This document shows, in pieces, positions 9,821 to 19,232 of a DNA stretch of 26,800 nt; the first letter of the stretch is position 1; each line of letters begins with the position of its first letter. Made by a program: the position numbers and the translations under genes. The notes beneath the pieces were generated by a model. That model did no database searches, was not told the DNA's origin, and was given only the letters and a program-made list of their open reading frames with translations. The stretch comes from Podaxis mareebaensis (Eukaryota; Basidiomycota; Agaricomycetes; Agaricales; Agaricaceae): the NCBI GenBank assembly GCA_018524725.1, contig JAEUWP010000369.1:1-26800 (forward strand). The letters run 5' to 3'.

Positions 9821-10750
9821 TCAATTAGAGAAGTGGAAGGCTTCAGTTTTGTCTCTTTTGAGAACAAAGCTGAGGCAGTGGAGGTAGTCTCTGCAGTTCT
9901 TGTAGACCTGTGACAAAAGACAGCAGTTAGTAGAGAAAGAGTCTGATTGAATGATAATAAGTCCATCATCAACAAAAGAAACTATTTTACAGTGAGGATC
10001 ATTGGAAAATTTGAACATGAAAGGAGAGAGTAAAAGGGCAGTGAGAATAGGGGAAAGAGCAGACCCTTGGCCAACACCAATAGAGGCTGGGAATTTGGGG
10101 GAGAGATTATTGTTCCATGAATATGTGGTGAAACAGTTCTTTAAATAGTCAGAAAAGAAAGAAACAAGGTGGGGGTTAAAGCCTTGGTGGTGGAGGGTGG
10201 AGATGAGGAGGGAGTGGTTGGTAAAGGGGAAGAACTGCACCACATTGAATGCAATGACGCTTGTTTTAAGTTTTTGTCACCAACCTGTGTGGACAAGGTG
10301 AGTGACATAAACACCAGCATCTTTGGTAGAGCACTGGATAATTCCTCCAAATTGGAGGGGGTGAACAAGGTTAAATTGGGATGCTTCAAACTGCATCCTT
10401 GCAGAGATCATCTTTTCTATAAGCTTACCTAGTGTGTTAAGCAGGACTATGGGCCAGAACATCTTCAGAGTAGAGTAATGCAGTTTATTTGGTTTGGGAA
10501 TGATGATGGAGGTGGAATTTTTGAAGTGTTCTGGCCATGTGGAGAATTCAATGCATTTGGTTGTGAATAGAAGGAAGTTTGATTGGAAGGTGTTGTTAGA
10601 CATCAGATGTTTGATGTGAGCCCACGATAAATGATTGGGGCCAGGGGCAGAAGAATTAGCACACAGATTGAGGCACGCCTCAGCATTAGAGAAAGGGAGC
10701 CATGGGTGTTCAGGAAGGGTGTCAAAAGACTCTGTGGTGCTCAAGTCCAC
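9821..10750 (-). other. LINE reverse transcriptase domain
   Basis: NSSAPGPNHLSWAHIK, then IIIPKPNK, PIVLLNTLGKLIEKM, the QFGG region, GVGQGSALSP and SFVDDGLIIIQ. The metal-binding Asp pair at 9965-9970 is unchanged. FVDDG replaces the textbook YADD. Confidence 0.9.
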
Positions 10751-10969
10751 TGGTTGGTCAGAGGCAGAATTGTAGGAAGAGTTGAGAGCATGCCAGAGGT
10801 CTTCCAGCTCATCACAACTCTTCCTGTTGAAGGTAATGGATTGTGAGGGAGGGAGATTTCATTTGCCAACCCAGGACATGAGATCCCAGGGATGACGATC
10901 TTCCTCTGCTATGTCTTTGATTTTCTTGTTGAAGAATGTGCATTTGGCTTGGTGTGTGGAGCATCAGAA

Positions 10970-12000
10970 TCAAGTCCAATTGGCTTTGGACTTGTGGGTT
11001 TGGAAAGTTCTTAAAGCTGAAGAACACTTCTCATTCCACCAGGGCTTGGACCAGGTGCAGATTTTGACAAGTTTGGCGTTTCTTTGCCATTCTTGGTCAA
11101 TGATTTGGGACATAGTGAGGGTGTAAGTTTGGACATCATCAGCTGAAGAAAAAGTTGGTGGTATGGCTTGTAAGCAGACACCAACAGAGTATAAGAAAGT
11201 GGCCTCTTCTTCTGAGTCTCTTGGGATGGTGAGCTTCTTGATGAAGGGTTGGAAAGGTGAAGGGGTGGGGAGGGAGGTGAGGAGGGGGCAGTGGTCAGAT
11301 GTGAATTGCCAGTCATCACAGATTTGGTGGACTGGGCTTTGGGAGGGTTCATCTATCATGAATATAAGGTCAATGACAGATGGGTGTTTATTAGAGTCAT
11401 AGGGGATATGAGTATACTTATCCTCAGATGGTGTAGAGAGAGATAAACCTAGTGAATTCATGATGTCAGTTAATAAGTCACCTCGGGTGGTGTGATGAGT
11501 GATATGGGGGTCCCATTCTGGTGAATGGGAATTGAAGTCTCCTCTGGCACAAACCAAGTTCTTTGGGAGGAGGTGAGAGTGTGCTTCAAGGAACGAAATA
11601 GAAGAGTCATCAGAAGGATTGAGATAGCAGTTTAAAAAGTAAAGTTTTTTTGGAAAAGAGAGGGAGATAAGTTGGAAGTCTGGGGATGAGATAATGTTCA
11701 GGTAGGATGTAGGCATAAGAGAGTCACAAGAGCATCAGATAAAGGTAGCTGTTTGTGGGCACTCTTCATCTGATAAGAATAGACACCAATTAGGGTTGTA
11801 TGGCATGCCTTTGTATGGTACTCCTTCAGAGTGTTCAGTGGAGGGAATATTGTGAATGACACTGAAGGGAGGTTCTTGAATGCAGAGAATGAGAATGTCT
11901 TTAAGGAGGGGTTCGCTTAGCAAAAGTTCAACAAGGGGGGAGGAATGGTGAACATTGAAAAATAAAATAGGAATAGAGGAAAGTGAAGAGGAAGCAGATG
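10970..12000 (-). other. LINE APE-type endonuclease domain
   Basis: FFNVHHSSPLVELLL, then CIQEPPF (the Glu of motif QEP), GDFNSHSPEWDP (the Asp/Asn motif) and, further on, TSDHCPLL (the catalytic Asp-His motif). These are the ordered signatures of the exonuclease-endonuclease-phosphatase fold. Confidence 0.85.
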
Positions 12001-12172
12001 AGTTAAGAGGTCCTTTAGACATTAACTGCACCAGAGTTGAAATTGCAATGGTTCTTCTCTGCTTTGAGTTCATGAAGCTTAGTTTGAATCCATTCCTGAT
12101 CATATCATTGACAGAAGAATGGACACTTGTCAGAGTTCATGTGATGGTCTTTAGAGTCACATGAAAGGCATT

Positions 12173-12187
12173 GAAAAGAAGTCACAT
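12173..12187. repeat. nested LINE TSD, left copy
   Basis: GAAAAGAAGTCACAT, identical to 13657-13671. Confidence 0.85.
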
Positions 12188-13378
12188 AAGCACTCAACAG
12201 CGCTTGACTTTATCTCAGATGCCCAATTAGTCACGGATCGATTTCAGCATCTTCACCCTAGCGCCAAACCAGGCCAGTGCTTGCTGGACTTATTTAGCAA
12301 CCGAATCAAATTCATCGAGTGTCCTGACCCTTCGAAAGAAGGAGCCATGGCTCTCCACATCACCAATGCCTCCCATGCTTGGGACCTCTCCTTTTCCTCC
12401 CCTGTTTCTCTCCTAGTAGCTACAGATGGTTCCATTCCCTCCAACCCTTCCCTATCTGCCACTTCTGCTTTCATCGTTTTCAATTCCTCTGATTCCAACA
12501 TCCTTTCCTCTTCTGTCCACCCTTGTGGTGAAGTAACTACTACTGACTCTGAATTGTATGCTCTCCATCTCGGTCTCTTTTCTTCTATCTCTTTTGCCCA
12601 ATCTCTAAATGTCTCATCAATTGTAGTTTTTACAGACTCGATTTCCTCTGCTAAACTTCTATTTTCTTATAGACCCCACAGCACACATCCAGACTCCATC
12701 GCAGTTGCCCCTCTCCTTCATTCCTGGCTTTCCTCCTCCCCTCTAAATCACATCCACTTTTGGTCAATCCCTTCCTCTGCCAACTGGTCTATTCATCACA
12801 AGGCACACACTCTCACCAAATCCCTCCACCTTCCCAATCCTTGTCGATAACCAATCTGCACCTCCCTTGGGTTCATTTGCAAACACTATACTCAGAAATG
12901 CCTCTCACTTTGGCAACAACAAATGAATGATCTGAACTACCACAGTCACAATTGGCTTCTGTTACTCAATCCTGCATTGCAACCCCTCCAACCCAAGTAC
13001 GCCAAAGGCAGTACTTGGCTCAATTTGCCCCTCAGAAAGAATCCCAACTTATGCGCACACTTCACACAATGTGTCACCAATCATGTGCCCATTGGCGCCT
13101 TCCAACAGTGCTTCTTTCCCAGGCATCACATCACTTCCTGCCCATGTGGTGAACCACTTGAGACACGCGATCACATCCTCGATGATTGCCCCTGCTTCTG
13201 ATACCCAGTAGGAGAACATGATGGCTTTTACTGGGTTATCCAATTTCTAGACCAGAATCCTGCAGTGTTCTCATTCACTGACCAAATACAAGGACCCATA
13301 ACCCAAGAGGAGTTCACCACCCACTGCCTCAACAGGAGAGAGCGACTTGCAAGAAACAGAGTCCTGGATGTTCACTAA
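12188..13378 (+). pseudogene. partial LINE ORF2 (RNase H and CCHC finger) in nested copy
   Basis: Open from the truncation point to 12850 (VATDGS, GEVTTTDSELYAL, VFTDSISSAK), then a TAA at 12847-12849, and resumes through QPLQPKYAKG to SCPCGEPLETRDHILDDC. It ends at TAA 13376-13378, the same position relative to the 3' UTR as in the host LINE. It lacks endonuclease and RT, so it cannot mobilise itself. Confidence 0.8.
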
Positions 13379-13656
13379 AGGTCTCTCCCCTCCATCATCT
13401 GATTCATAGCTAGCTCCCCCACTTCTATTCTTTTCCCCCTTTTTTCCTCACAACTCTCAACTCATTAAGTTAGTTCTCTTCCTTCTCGTTTCACATCTCT
13501 AGTGCAGTTCATGTACTCCTATATCTCCCCCTCTTCTCTAGTTTCTCTTTTCTCTTCTTCTATTTCTAGTTTCAGTATTGGGACTGCTACCATGCACCCA
13601 TTTGTATTAGCTAGTCTAGTGCAATAAACATTGATTTAAAGAAAAAAAAAAGAAAA
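13379..13656 (+). other. 3' UTR, AATAAA signal and A-rich tail of nested LINE
   Basis: Pyrimidine-rich UTR, AATAAA at 13623-13628, tail from about 13638. Confidence 0.8.
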
Positions 13657-13671
13657 GAAAAGAAGTCACAT
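13657..13671. repeat. nested LINE TSD, right copy
   Basis: GAAAAGAAGTCACAT directly after the A-rich tail; deleting the insert and one copy restores the ORF1 frame on the minus strand. Confidence 0.85.
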
Positions 13672-14693
13672 GTGGGCATTCCATGATGTTAGCAGGGGTG
13701 GGAGGGTGAGGATTCAGTCCAGGTTTGCTGTGACAGCAGAAGCTGTCTCAATGATGGTTTTCCATGTGATGAGGGTCTCCACATATAGAGCATCTGGGGT
13801 TGCATGCTTTGCAAAGATGTGTAGGGTGGCCCCACCTCCAGCATCTATTGCATAGGGGAGAGGCAGTTTGCATGGATGCACCATGGAAGGTGCAGACTCG
13901 ATTCTCAAAGAGAAGAGTGTGATTGATGAGTAGCTTCACCCTTGTGGCAGATTGGGAATCCCAGAGGTCAAAGAAGAGGATGGCAGAGTCAGAGTGAGGG
14001 GAGACCCGATGGAAATGTGGTTTGCCCATGAGATGTTGGATCATTTTGTGATAGTGAGAGGATTCAATGACTTCTTTGAAGTCATCAGAAGTGTGGGGGG
14101 TGCTGTCAGGGTGGAAGTAAGGAAGGTTCATTAATTTGATGAATGATTTAGACATGGGGAGGGAGGGCATAATGGTGTCCCTAAGCTCTGGAGTGGCAAA
14201 TGTAGACTGGTTAGAGTCCACGATGCCTTTCTTGACAATGAGTAGTTCCTCATCAGTCGTGACTTGATTGGTGGTGAGCCACAGAGTCCTCTTGTTGGAC
14301 TTAGCAGACTCGACTTTAAGGAGGAACCCTTTTTGGTAAAGGGTGTTGTTGCAGTTTCTCACCACCAGGTCAAGGGAGGTGATGAGGATGGGTTTGAACA
14401 AGTCATTATAGGGAATGACAATGTTCTTGCAAGAGGGGCCTTGAGTCGCCTTTGGAGAGTTAGAGGGATGAGGTGGAGATTTAGGGGAGGAGGTTTGGGA
14501 CTTGACATCTCCAGAAGATCAGAGGAAGTTGACAATGTCGACCAGCAACATCTGGGGAAACTGGTTTTGGGGAGCTGTGTATTTCAGCAGCTCCTCAGGT
14601 TGTAAAGGTGAATTTGAGGCAGCCCTAGCATAGGATGACCTCTGAGTAGAAGGGGAGGGGGCATTAGACCTGGGGTGGGTCTTGTAATTGATA

Positions 14694-14751
14694 GGGGGAG
14701 GGGGGGGGGGAGGGGGGGGGGGTGGTTTTTGATGAGGGGGGGGGGGGGGAG
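14694..14751. repeat. G-run low-complexity tract
   Basis: Several runs of five to twelve Gs separated by single A or short TG/TTTTTGATGA spacers; on the minus strand it encodes poly-Pro in ORF1. It has clear G-quadruplex potential on the plus strand. Confidence 0.8.
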
Positions 14752-15940
14752 TAGAGGAAGGGAGGAAAGGTTTAAAAGGGGCTTGAGGAGGGAAAGAGGG
14801 AGCAATGATAGGCTTACACTGATTTTGAGTGGCTACTGGCTTATGAGGTGCCCATCAGTGAGTGACAGTAGACTATGAGCTAGAGTTAGTGTCACCTTTC
14901 CCAGAGTTTTGAGCACTGGGAGTGGCTTCAGGAGTGGTGGTGGTGGTAGGGGGGGGGAGCATTTCAGTATCAATATTTGAACTGGAAGACTCACTGGGTT
15001 TATTCATATCCTGAGGGGGGAGACAAGAAAGGGCAATTGCTTGTGCTGTGTCTTTATCAAATTGCGAATCTGAGCCCTGGAGATACCCAGAGGTGTCAGA
15101 AGGAATAATGGAGGAGCTCTGGAGATTCCCAGTAGCATCCTTAGGGGGAGGGGAAGACACAGCCAGTGCTTTTTCAGCCTGACAATTATTGTGATGACCA
15201 GTTGACATGGGGGTAGGGGTGGGAGATAGAGTGTGGGAGGGGGGAAATTGCATAGACACGAAGTCATAGAGTTTTAGTTGGTGTCTGTTGTAAGGGACAG
15301 ACTTATTGCACAGTTGTTCAGAATGCACAATGGTCTGGAGGATGCAGATAAGGTGATTTATGCCTTCAAAAGAGGAAAGATCTCCTGTCTCAGCCTAATT
15401 TCCCAAATAAGAGGAGACAAAGCCTAATAAGGAAGTGAGGCAATTAAGCCCCATGATGTTGCTAGTGTTGGTGATGTCAATCATAGAGATGCCATCACCA
15501 AGGGTTTCACAGATGGATGACCAATCCATTCCATGGGTCAGCTGCACTTCAGCATGAGGCTGTGCAGCAACAGGGGGAGAGACAGGGGTGAAAGAAGGGA
15601 TAGTAGGGAGGGGGTCAGATGGTTGGGACTCATCCCAGGCAGCTCCTGGAGTAGGTGGGATGAAGCCATGTGATGCAGTGATAGCCTGTGCTGGAGATAG
15701 CATCCTATGAGAAGAGGGTGCTATTTCTGGGGACATGTCTATTTCATTGTGAGCCAGTGCAATAGAGGGATGAATAGATCTGGGGGTAGAAAGGCCTTGA
15801 GAACCTTCATTGATATCCTCGTCTTCATTCTCCTCAGCAGAGGAAACAGAGGCAGTGTTGTCATCTTCCTCGAACTTCATACTTTTTTTCCAGTCAATTA
15901 GAAAGAGATTGGTCTGTGGAATAGGAGTGTTTAGCTCCAA

Positions 15941-16236
15941 TGGATGGTGAAGGGGAGGGAGGCTTTCGAATGAAGTCTTCTGAGACTCAGAAATTGGTGA
16001 AGAGGGGAACAGAGGCCTCTCTTGGTAGAGTTGGGTTGGGCGCTAAGCTGGCACTTGACCATCAATGACAAGTGATGCCAGAACGAATGCTGTTGGCAGT
16101 CTTCTTCATACCTCCAAGGAAGCTGCTAGTCTCCTTAGAGTCCTTCATAGTGAAATAGAATGAGTTTGTTTATTCCTTGTACTATGAATAACTGAGCCAC
16201 TGAAATGGTAGTGGTAGTTATTGAAAAAGGAAGGTG
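15941..16236 (-). other. LINE 5' end and leader
   Basis: From the TSD junction at 16236 inward. It contains an ATG at 16148-16146 opening a short frame (MKDSKETSSFLGG) that is not in frame with the main ORF1 blocks; either a leader peptide or the true ORF1 start followed by a frameshift. Confidence 0.45.
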
Positions 16237-16251
16237 ATGCCCCTAATCCTC
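16237..16251. repeat. LINE TSD, right copy
   Basis: ATGCCCCTAATCCTC, matching 7813-7827; marks the 5' end of the LINE. Confidence 0.93.
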
Positions 16252-16748
16252 ACTATTGGGTTGAGGCTGGGCTGGCAAAGACCCAGGAGCAGGTGGACCA
16301 GCTATTCCAGCTGGCTCACAATTGTCTTGAGAATCCAGATGTCAACATGTCTGCCTCTGAAGCTGCTGCATGTCTGTTCCAAGCACAGGGCAGGCTGGAG
16401 GAATATATCTTCATGGCCCTGGGAGCTCTGCCAGCTATCTGGCCTGAGCTTCCTTCTGCCCCTTCTTGGTTGGACCGTTGCCAGATTTTATGTGCAAGAT
16501 CCAGTATGTCCCCTCTACCTGAGGAGTCATCTTGTGAGGAGGAATCCCCAGTGCCTCTAGCCAGTGAGGATGTCATGACGTCTGAAGCTCATGAGGAACA
16601 CTTGTCCCCCTCTCCCTCAAGTCTGAGAGAGGCCTCTTCTCCTGCTAAAGCTGTTTCTCCTGTTTGTCCACCCTCCACTCCTGTTTCTGGGTCCTCTGAC
16701 TCTGGTTCTGAGGAGTCATCTGCAGAGGAACCTTTGGCTGGCAAGTAG
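16252..16748 (+). pseudogene. gene 1, exon 7b and stop
   Basis: Resumes the exon cut at 7827: the codon split by the insertion (C plus AC) gives His and the frame stays open to TAG at 16746-16748. It encodes a helical segment (QEQVDQLFQLAHN, then SEAAACLFQAQGRLEEYIF) followed by a disordered Ser/Pro/Glu-rich tail of about 90 residues. With all blocks joined the protein would be roughly 585 residues: helical and charged start, Cys-rich middle, helical segment, acidic Ser tail. That architecture hints at a DNA- or chromatin-associated role but does not prove one. The body is open apart from the phase problem at 7350, so decay since the insertions is slight, or an intact paralogue exists elsewhere. 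Confidence 0.72.
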
Positions 16749-17734
16749 GGTATATTGGGCTTTCTTGCATGGATTCTTCTGAACTTTGGGATTTTTTTTC
16801 TTTTTTGAACTTTTTATTTTGCCACAACTCTGCTTTTGTAACTAGAGACTCATTTCTGTACCTAGGGTATCACCTTAGGTTTGCTTTCTCTAGTTACCAT
16901 TAATCTCTTGGTCTATAGTTAGAAACTTGTGTCTTAGTTTCTCAACTATAATTTTTTTGTTGTCTGATAATCTACAGTCTTAATATGATGACCATTTCTC
17001 TGGAATCCTCGCATGATCCTAAGTCTAGGCCTCTGCCTTTATTACTAATTGAGAGACTCCACTTCTATGAATATTCCTCTATGATAAGGCTTCCATGATG
17101 ATATGGATCTGGCCCTATTGATAGGAGTCATCTTTACTGATCCATTGGAGATTCTCACTACTGTAATTGGGTATCTTCCTTAATTAGGATCTGTTATTGG
17201 TTGTGCCAAAAAATCCACTTCATGTTCCTGAATGCAGTTTACTGAGTTACTGAGCTCCTCGTCTCTCCCCCCCACTAAATAGATGATGTCCTCATCTTTC
17301 TAGCTAGATTGTGGAGTTACTTCCATTACAATGATTACATGTCAACCTGCTGTGACTTGTTAACTGACACATCTTGTATGGGATCATTCAATGATGTCTA
17401 TATCCAGGTTTGCCATTCTTTCAATACTACTGACATGTCCACTGTGGAGATACTCCATGTGTCATCTTGCTGAGTTATCTCTATTCAGTCTTTTGTTTTG
17501 GGAAGAGAATGGTTCATTCTTCAGTTGCCACAAATGACTATTGCAGGTTAGGTAGCTCAGTAATAGGCTTTTTCAGCCTTTAGAACTAGTGTACCCTAAG
17601 CCTGTAGTATATTCTCACAAAGATTTTCTGGTATATTTTTCTATGGATATTTAAGAGCCTCTGAATTGACTGTAGTGACATTACTCCAGCCAGTCTTGAG
17701 TATTCTTAAGCACCTATTCTCTTCTGTTCTTATT
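16749..17734. other. intergenic region between genes 1 and 2
   Basis: No ORF of note. It begins with a T-rich stretch (16790-16825) likely to be 3' UTR of gene 1 and ends in the probable promoter of gene 2. It holds a C-tract motif at 17264-17296 related to the polypurine tract at 3238. A weak likeness to the start of LTR A just left of that tract (TAAACTG..TTCAG..CATGAA) is not strong enough to call an LTR. Confidence 0.4.
17264..17296. repeat. second copy of the C-tract / polypurine motif
   Basis: TCTCCCCCCCACTAAAT followed by a segment ending TGTCCTCATC parallels 3238-3270 (TCTCCCCCCCACTATAAAT, ending TGTCCTCAGTC). Both lie 0.45-0.8 kb upstream of a plus-strand gene start. It could be a degenerate polypurine tract of the minus-strand Gypsy or a shared promoter element. 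Confidence 0.4.
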
Positions 17735-19051
17735 ATGTCTCTTGAATCTCTTAACACTTTCACTGAGCTTGATGATGCAGTCAGTAATTTCCACCATCAT
17801 CTTCAACATTTTGGGCATAAGGAGACCACCAAGACCTCTGTCTTTAATGCTCTCCAGGTGATCATTGAACCAGCAGTATGTTTCCCACATGGGGCCTTCT
17901 ATAACATTCTGGTTAACTCTTATGTTAGGATGTCTTCCTTTGTCAATTAAAGGGAGATGTGAGTGCCTTGAACAAACCCAACTTCACCAAGTTGATCTAT
18001 CAAGCTCATTGCTCTTTTGAATCCTGGCAAAGTGACCATGATGGGAGCTACAAGATGCCCCCCATTTATCACCAACTTCACCAGCTGTGTCAACAGCTTT
18101 CTCATGTCAAAACCAAGACCTCTGTTCCAACTGAAACAACTTCTAATCTTTCTGGTGGAGGCAGACCTGATAACAGATCCACTGGCTTGTCTGCCAGCTC
18201 AGTTTCCAGTGCAGGATCCTCCACTCCTCTGAAAAAGGTATGTGATCTTTGATTCATCTTTGTAACTCCACAGCTCACTCCCTTCTATAGTGTCACAGGG
18301 GAAAAGCTGCTTCTAGCAGTGATCAGGCTGCTAGCGAGGCTCTAGAAGAGGAGACTCAAATTGTCAATCTTAACCTGGCTAACAGTCTGCTTCAGTCTGT
18401 CTCTCCTCCTGAGGTAGGTATCTAATATTAGGTTCCCCCACCTCTGACAGGATTCTGATTTTCTTGCTAGGACTGCATGCATGTGGACAATGCAAGTTCT
18501 AGTTCAATGCCTTTGTTGCTTGAGGTGCTTACTCAGGCCCCCAACTCAACTGTCCACATTTGTACAAGTCTCTAGCTTTTGCTTTATAAATCTGACTGTT
18601 CTTTATTAGACTGGTATTGCATTGGGCCCTTGCTCTTCCACAGTATGTCTTCCTTATGCATTGGTCCCAGGCATGGATACTTCCAGCCATGCTTACCAAC
18701 ATGCTGTACAGCTTACCACTGGTTATCATCCTCATGTTGTCACTGCCAAGGCTTCTAGCAATGGTAAGTTGTTTAATTCTTCTCTGGGTCACTGTAGTAC
18801 TGATATGGATTTCTTTAGCCACTTCTTTGTCCAAGTCCTTGCAAGGCTTCACTGCATGAGCTGTTGAGCTCACCAAACATCTTGCTTTGACCACTGGTAG
18901 GCCAGCTGTTGAAACCTGCCTCCTTGGCTGCAGCTCAGAGGTTGTTCAAGCTGTGGAAGATTTAGAGGTAGCAGTTCATTGCTACCAGTACTTATCTGGT
19001 GAACAGGATAATCTCCTCAAGGCTCTTGATGGTTTGTCCATCAAGGCTTGA
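17735..19051 (+). pseudogene. gene 2, six-exon hypothetical protein with one TGA
   Basis: ATG at 17735. Proposed exons are 17735-17857, 17929-18237, 18291-18413, 18471-18524 (end uncertain, GTGCTT donor), 18610-18763 and 18818-19051; introns are 53-85 bp with normal AG acceptors. All phases agree and the exons stay open except TGA at 18857-18859, where CGA-to-TGA at a CpG would explain the stop. About 330 codons. The start reads MSLESLNTFTELDDAVSNF; the middle is Ser/Gly/Thr-rich (SGGGRPDNRSTG), and the end is helical (EVVQAVEDLEVAVHCYQYL). No family is recognised. It is convergent with the Gypsy gag-pol, whose stop is 182 bp away. It could be a host gene or antisense cargo of the Gypsy element. 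Confidence 0.55.
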
Positions 19052-19232
19052 TTGTTACTGGTTTGACTACTCCTCACGTACCATGTCTGTCACTACAGCT
19101 TAACACCCCACTCATCTGTATACTACTATTAACCCCTTATCTCTACTGCTTATCTCTGTGTATCTGAATATGATTGTGTTGTCTATGACCTTGGTTGTTT
19201 ACCTAAGAAATCCTCATGAGGATAGTTCCTCA
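19052..19232. other. convergent spacer between gene 2 and Gypsy pol
   Basis: No ORF. On the minus strand GAGTGGGG then TGTTAAGC at about 19115-19099 has the form of a short polypurine tract plus LTR start, but no second copy of a matching LTR is seen, so it is not called. Confidence 0.35.

Larger units (their letters stand above)
8110..12022 (-). pseudogene. LINE ORF2: endonuclease, reverse transcriptase, RNase H
   Basis: One ancestral polyprotein of roughly 1300 codons. It probably starts at the ATG 12022-12020, which overlaps the ORF1 stop as ATGTCTAA. From 12022 down to about 9290 all conserved blocks sit in the same frame, interrupted only by stops (for example after ECPQTATFI near 11735 and after THLVHTGW near 10277). 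A frameshift near 9290 moves the rest into another frame. Domains: endonuclease about 11990-10970, RT about 10720-9820, RNase H about 9100-8600, CCHC finger about 8380-8300. The enzyme nicks target DNA and primes cDNA from the nick (target-primed reverse transcription). The catalytic pair of the RT is intact, but the stops make this copy non-functional. Confidence 0.85.
12188..13656 (+). mobile_element. 5'-truncated LINE copy nested in ORF1 of the larger LINE
   Basis: A plus-strand copy of 1469 bp holding only the RNase H/CCHC end of ORF2, the 3' UTR and an A-rich tail (AAAGAAAAAAAAAAGAAAA). It is bracketed by a 15-bp TSD. Protein and UTR match the 3' end of the host LINE, so it is the same family; truncation at the 5' end is the usual result of incomplete target-primed reverse transcription. 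It holds about 20 CpG versus about 4 in an equal length of the host LINE, consistent with its being younger. Confidence 0.92.
12015..15940 (-). pseudogene. LINE ORF1, gag-like protein with three zinc knuckles
   Basis: Blocks at 15940-15398, 15328-14873 and 14401-13748 share one frame, continuing after the nested insertion at 12172 down to a TAA at 12015-12017. The N-terminal half is Ser/Pro/acidic and disordered in character, with a Pro-rich stretch encoded by the G-runs near 14700. The C-terminal half is folded-looking and ends in CNRCWRWGHPTHLC, then CSICGDPHHMENH and CLSCDSKDHHMNSDKC, RNA-binding CCHC knuckles. It presumably coats LINE RNA in the RNP. In-frame stops (for example TGA at 13748-13750) and a possible frame change near 14800 disable it; the start codon is unclear (ATG at 15940, or one near 16148 in another frame). 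The nested LINE splits the third knuckle region. Confidence 0.75.
7828..16236 (-). mobile_element. Near-full-length two-ORF LINE (APE-type, with RNase H), inactive
   Basis: A minus-strand non-LTR retrotransposon of 8409 bp, about 6.9 kb without the nested copy. Reading from 16236: 5' UTR, ORF1 with three zinc knuckles, ORF2 with apurinic-type endonuclease, reverse transcriptase, RNase H and a C-terminal CCHC motif, 3' UTR with AATAAA, and a 29-nt A-tail (T-run 7828-7856). A perfect 15-bp TSD flanks it. The layout fits the Tad/I-like group common in fungi; the clade call is from memory of motifs. Both ORFs hold several stops and at least one frameshift but remain mostly in a single frame. The insertion splits exon 7 of gene 1 after codon Asn-Pro and adds no other change to that exon. 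Confidence 0.93.

Noticed and set aside
10169..10432. Plus-strand ORF opposite the LINE RT
   Set aside because: It is the mirror of a strongly supported RT coding strand; no motif of its own.
14675..14878. Gly/Arg-rich plus-strand ORF
   Set aside because: It is produced by the G-runs that encode Pro in LINE ORF1; no independent support.
18238..18290. Frameshift in gene 2 around 17940 and 18274
   Set aside because: Both apparent breaks vanish when introns 17858-17928 and 18238-18290 are used.
19099..19115. 3' LTR start right after Gypsy pol (GTGGGG then TGTTAAGC)
   Set aside because: The purine tract is very short and no second copy of a matching LTR exists in the window; recorded as possible only.
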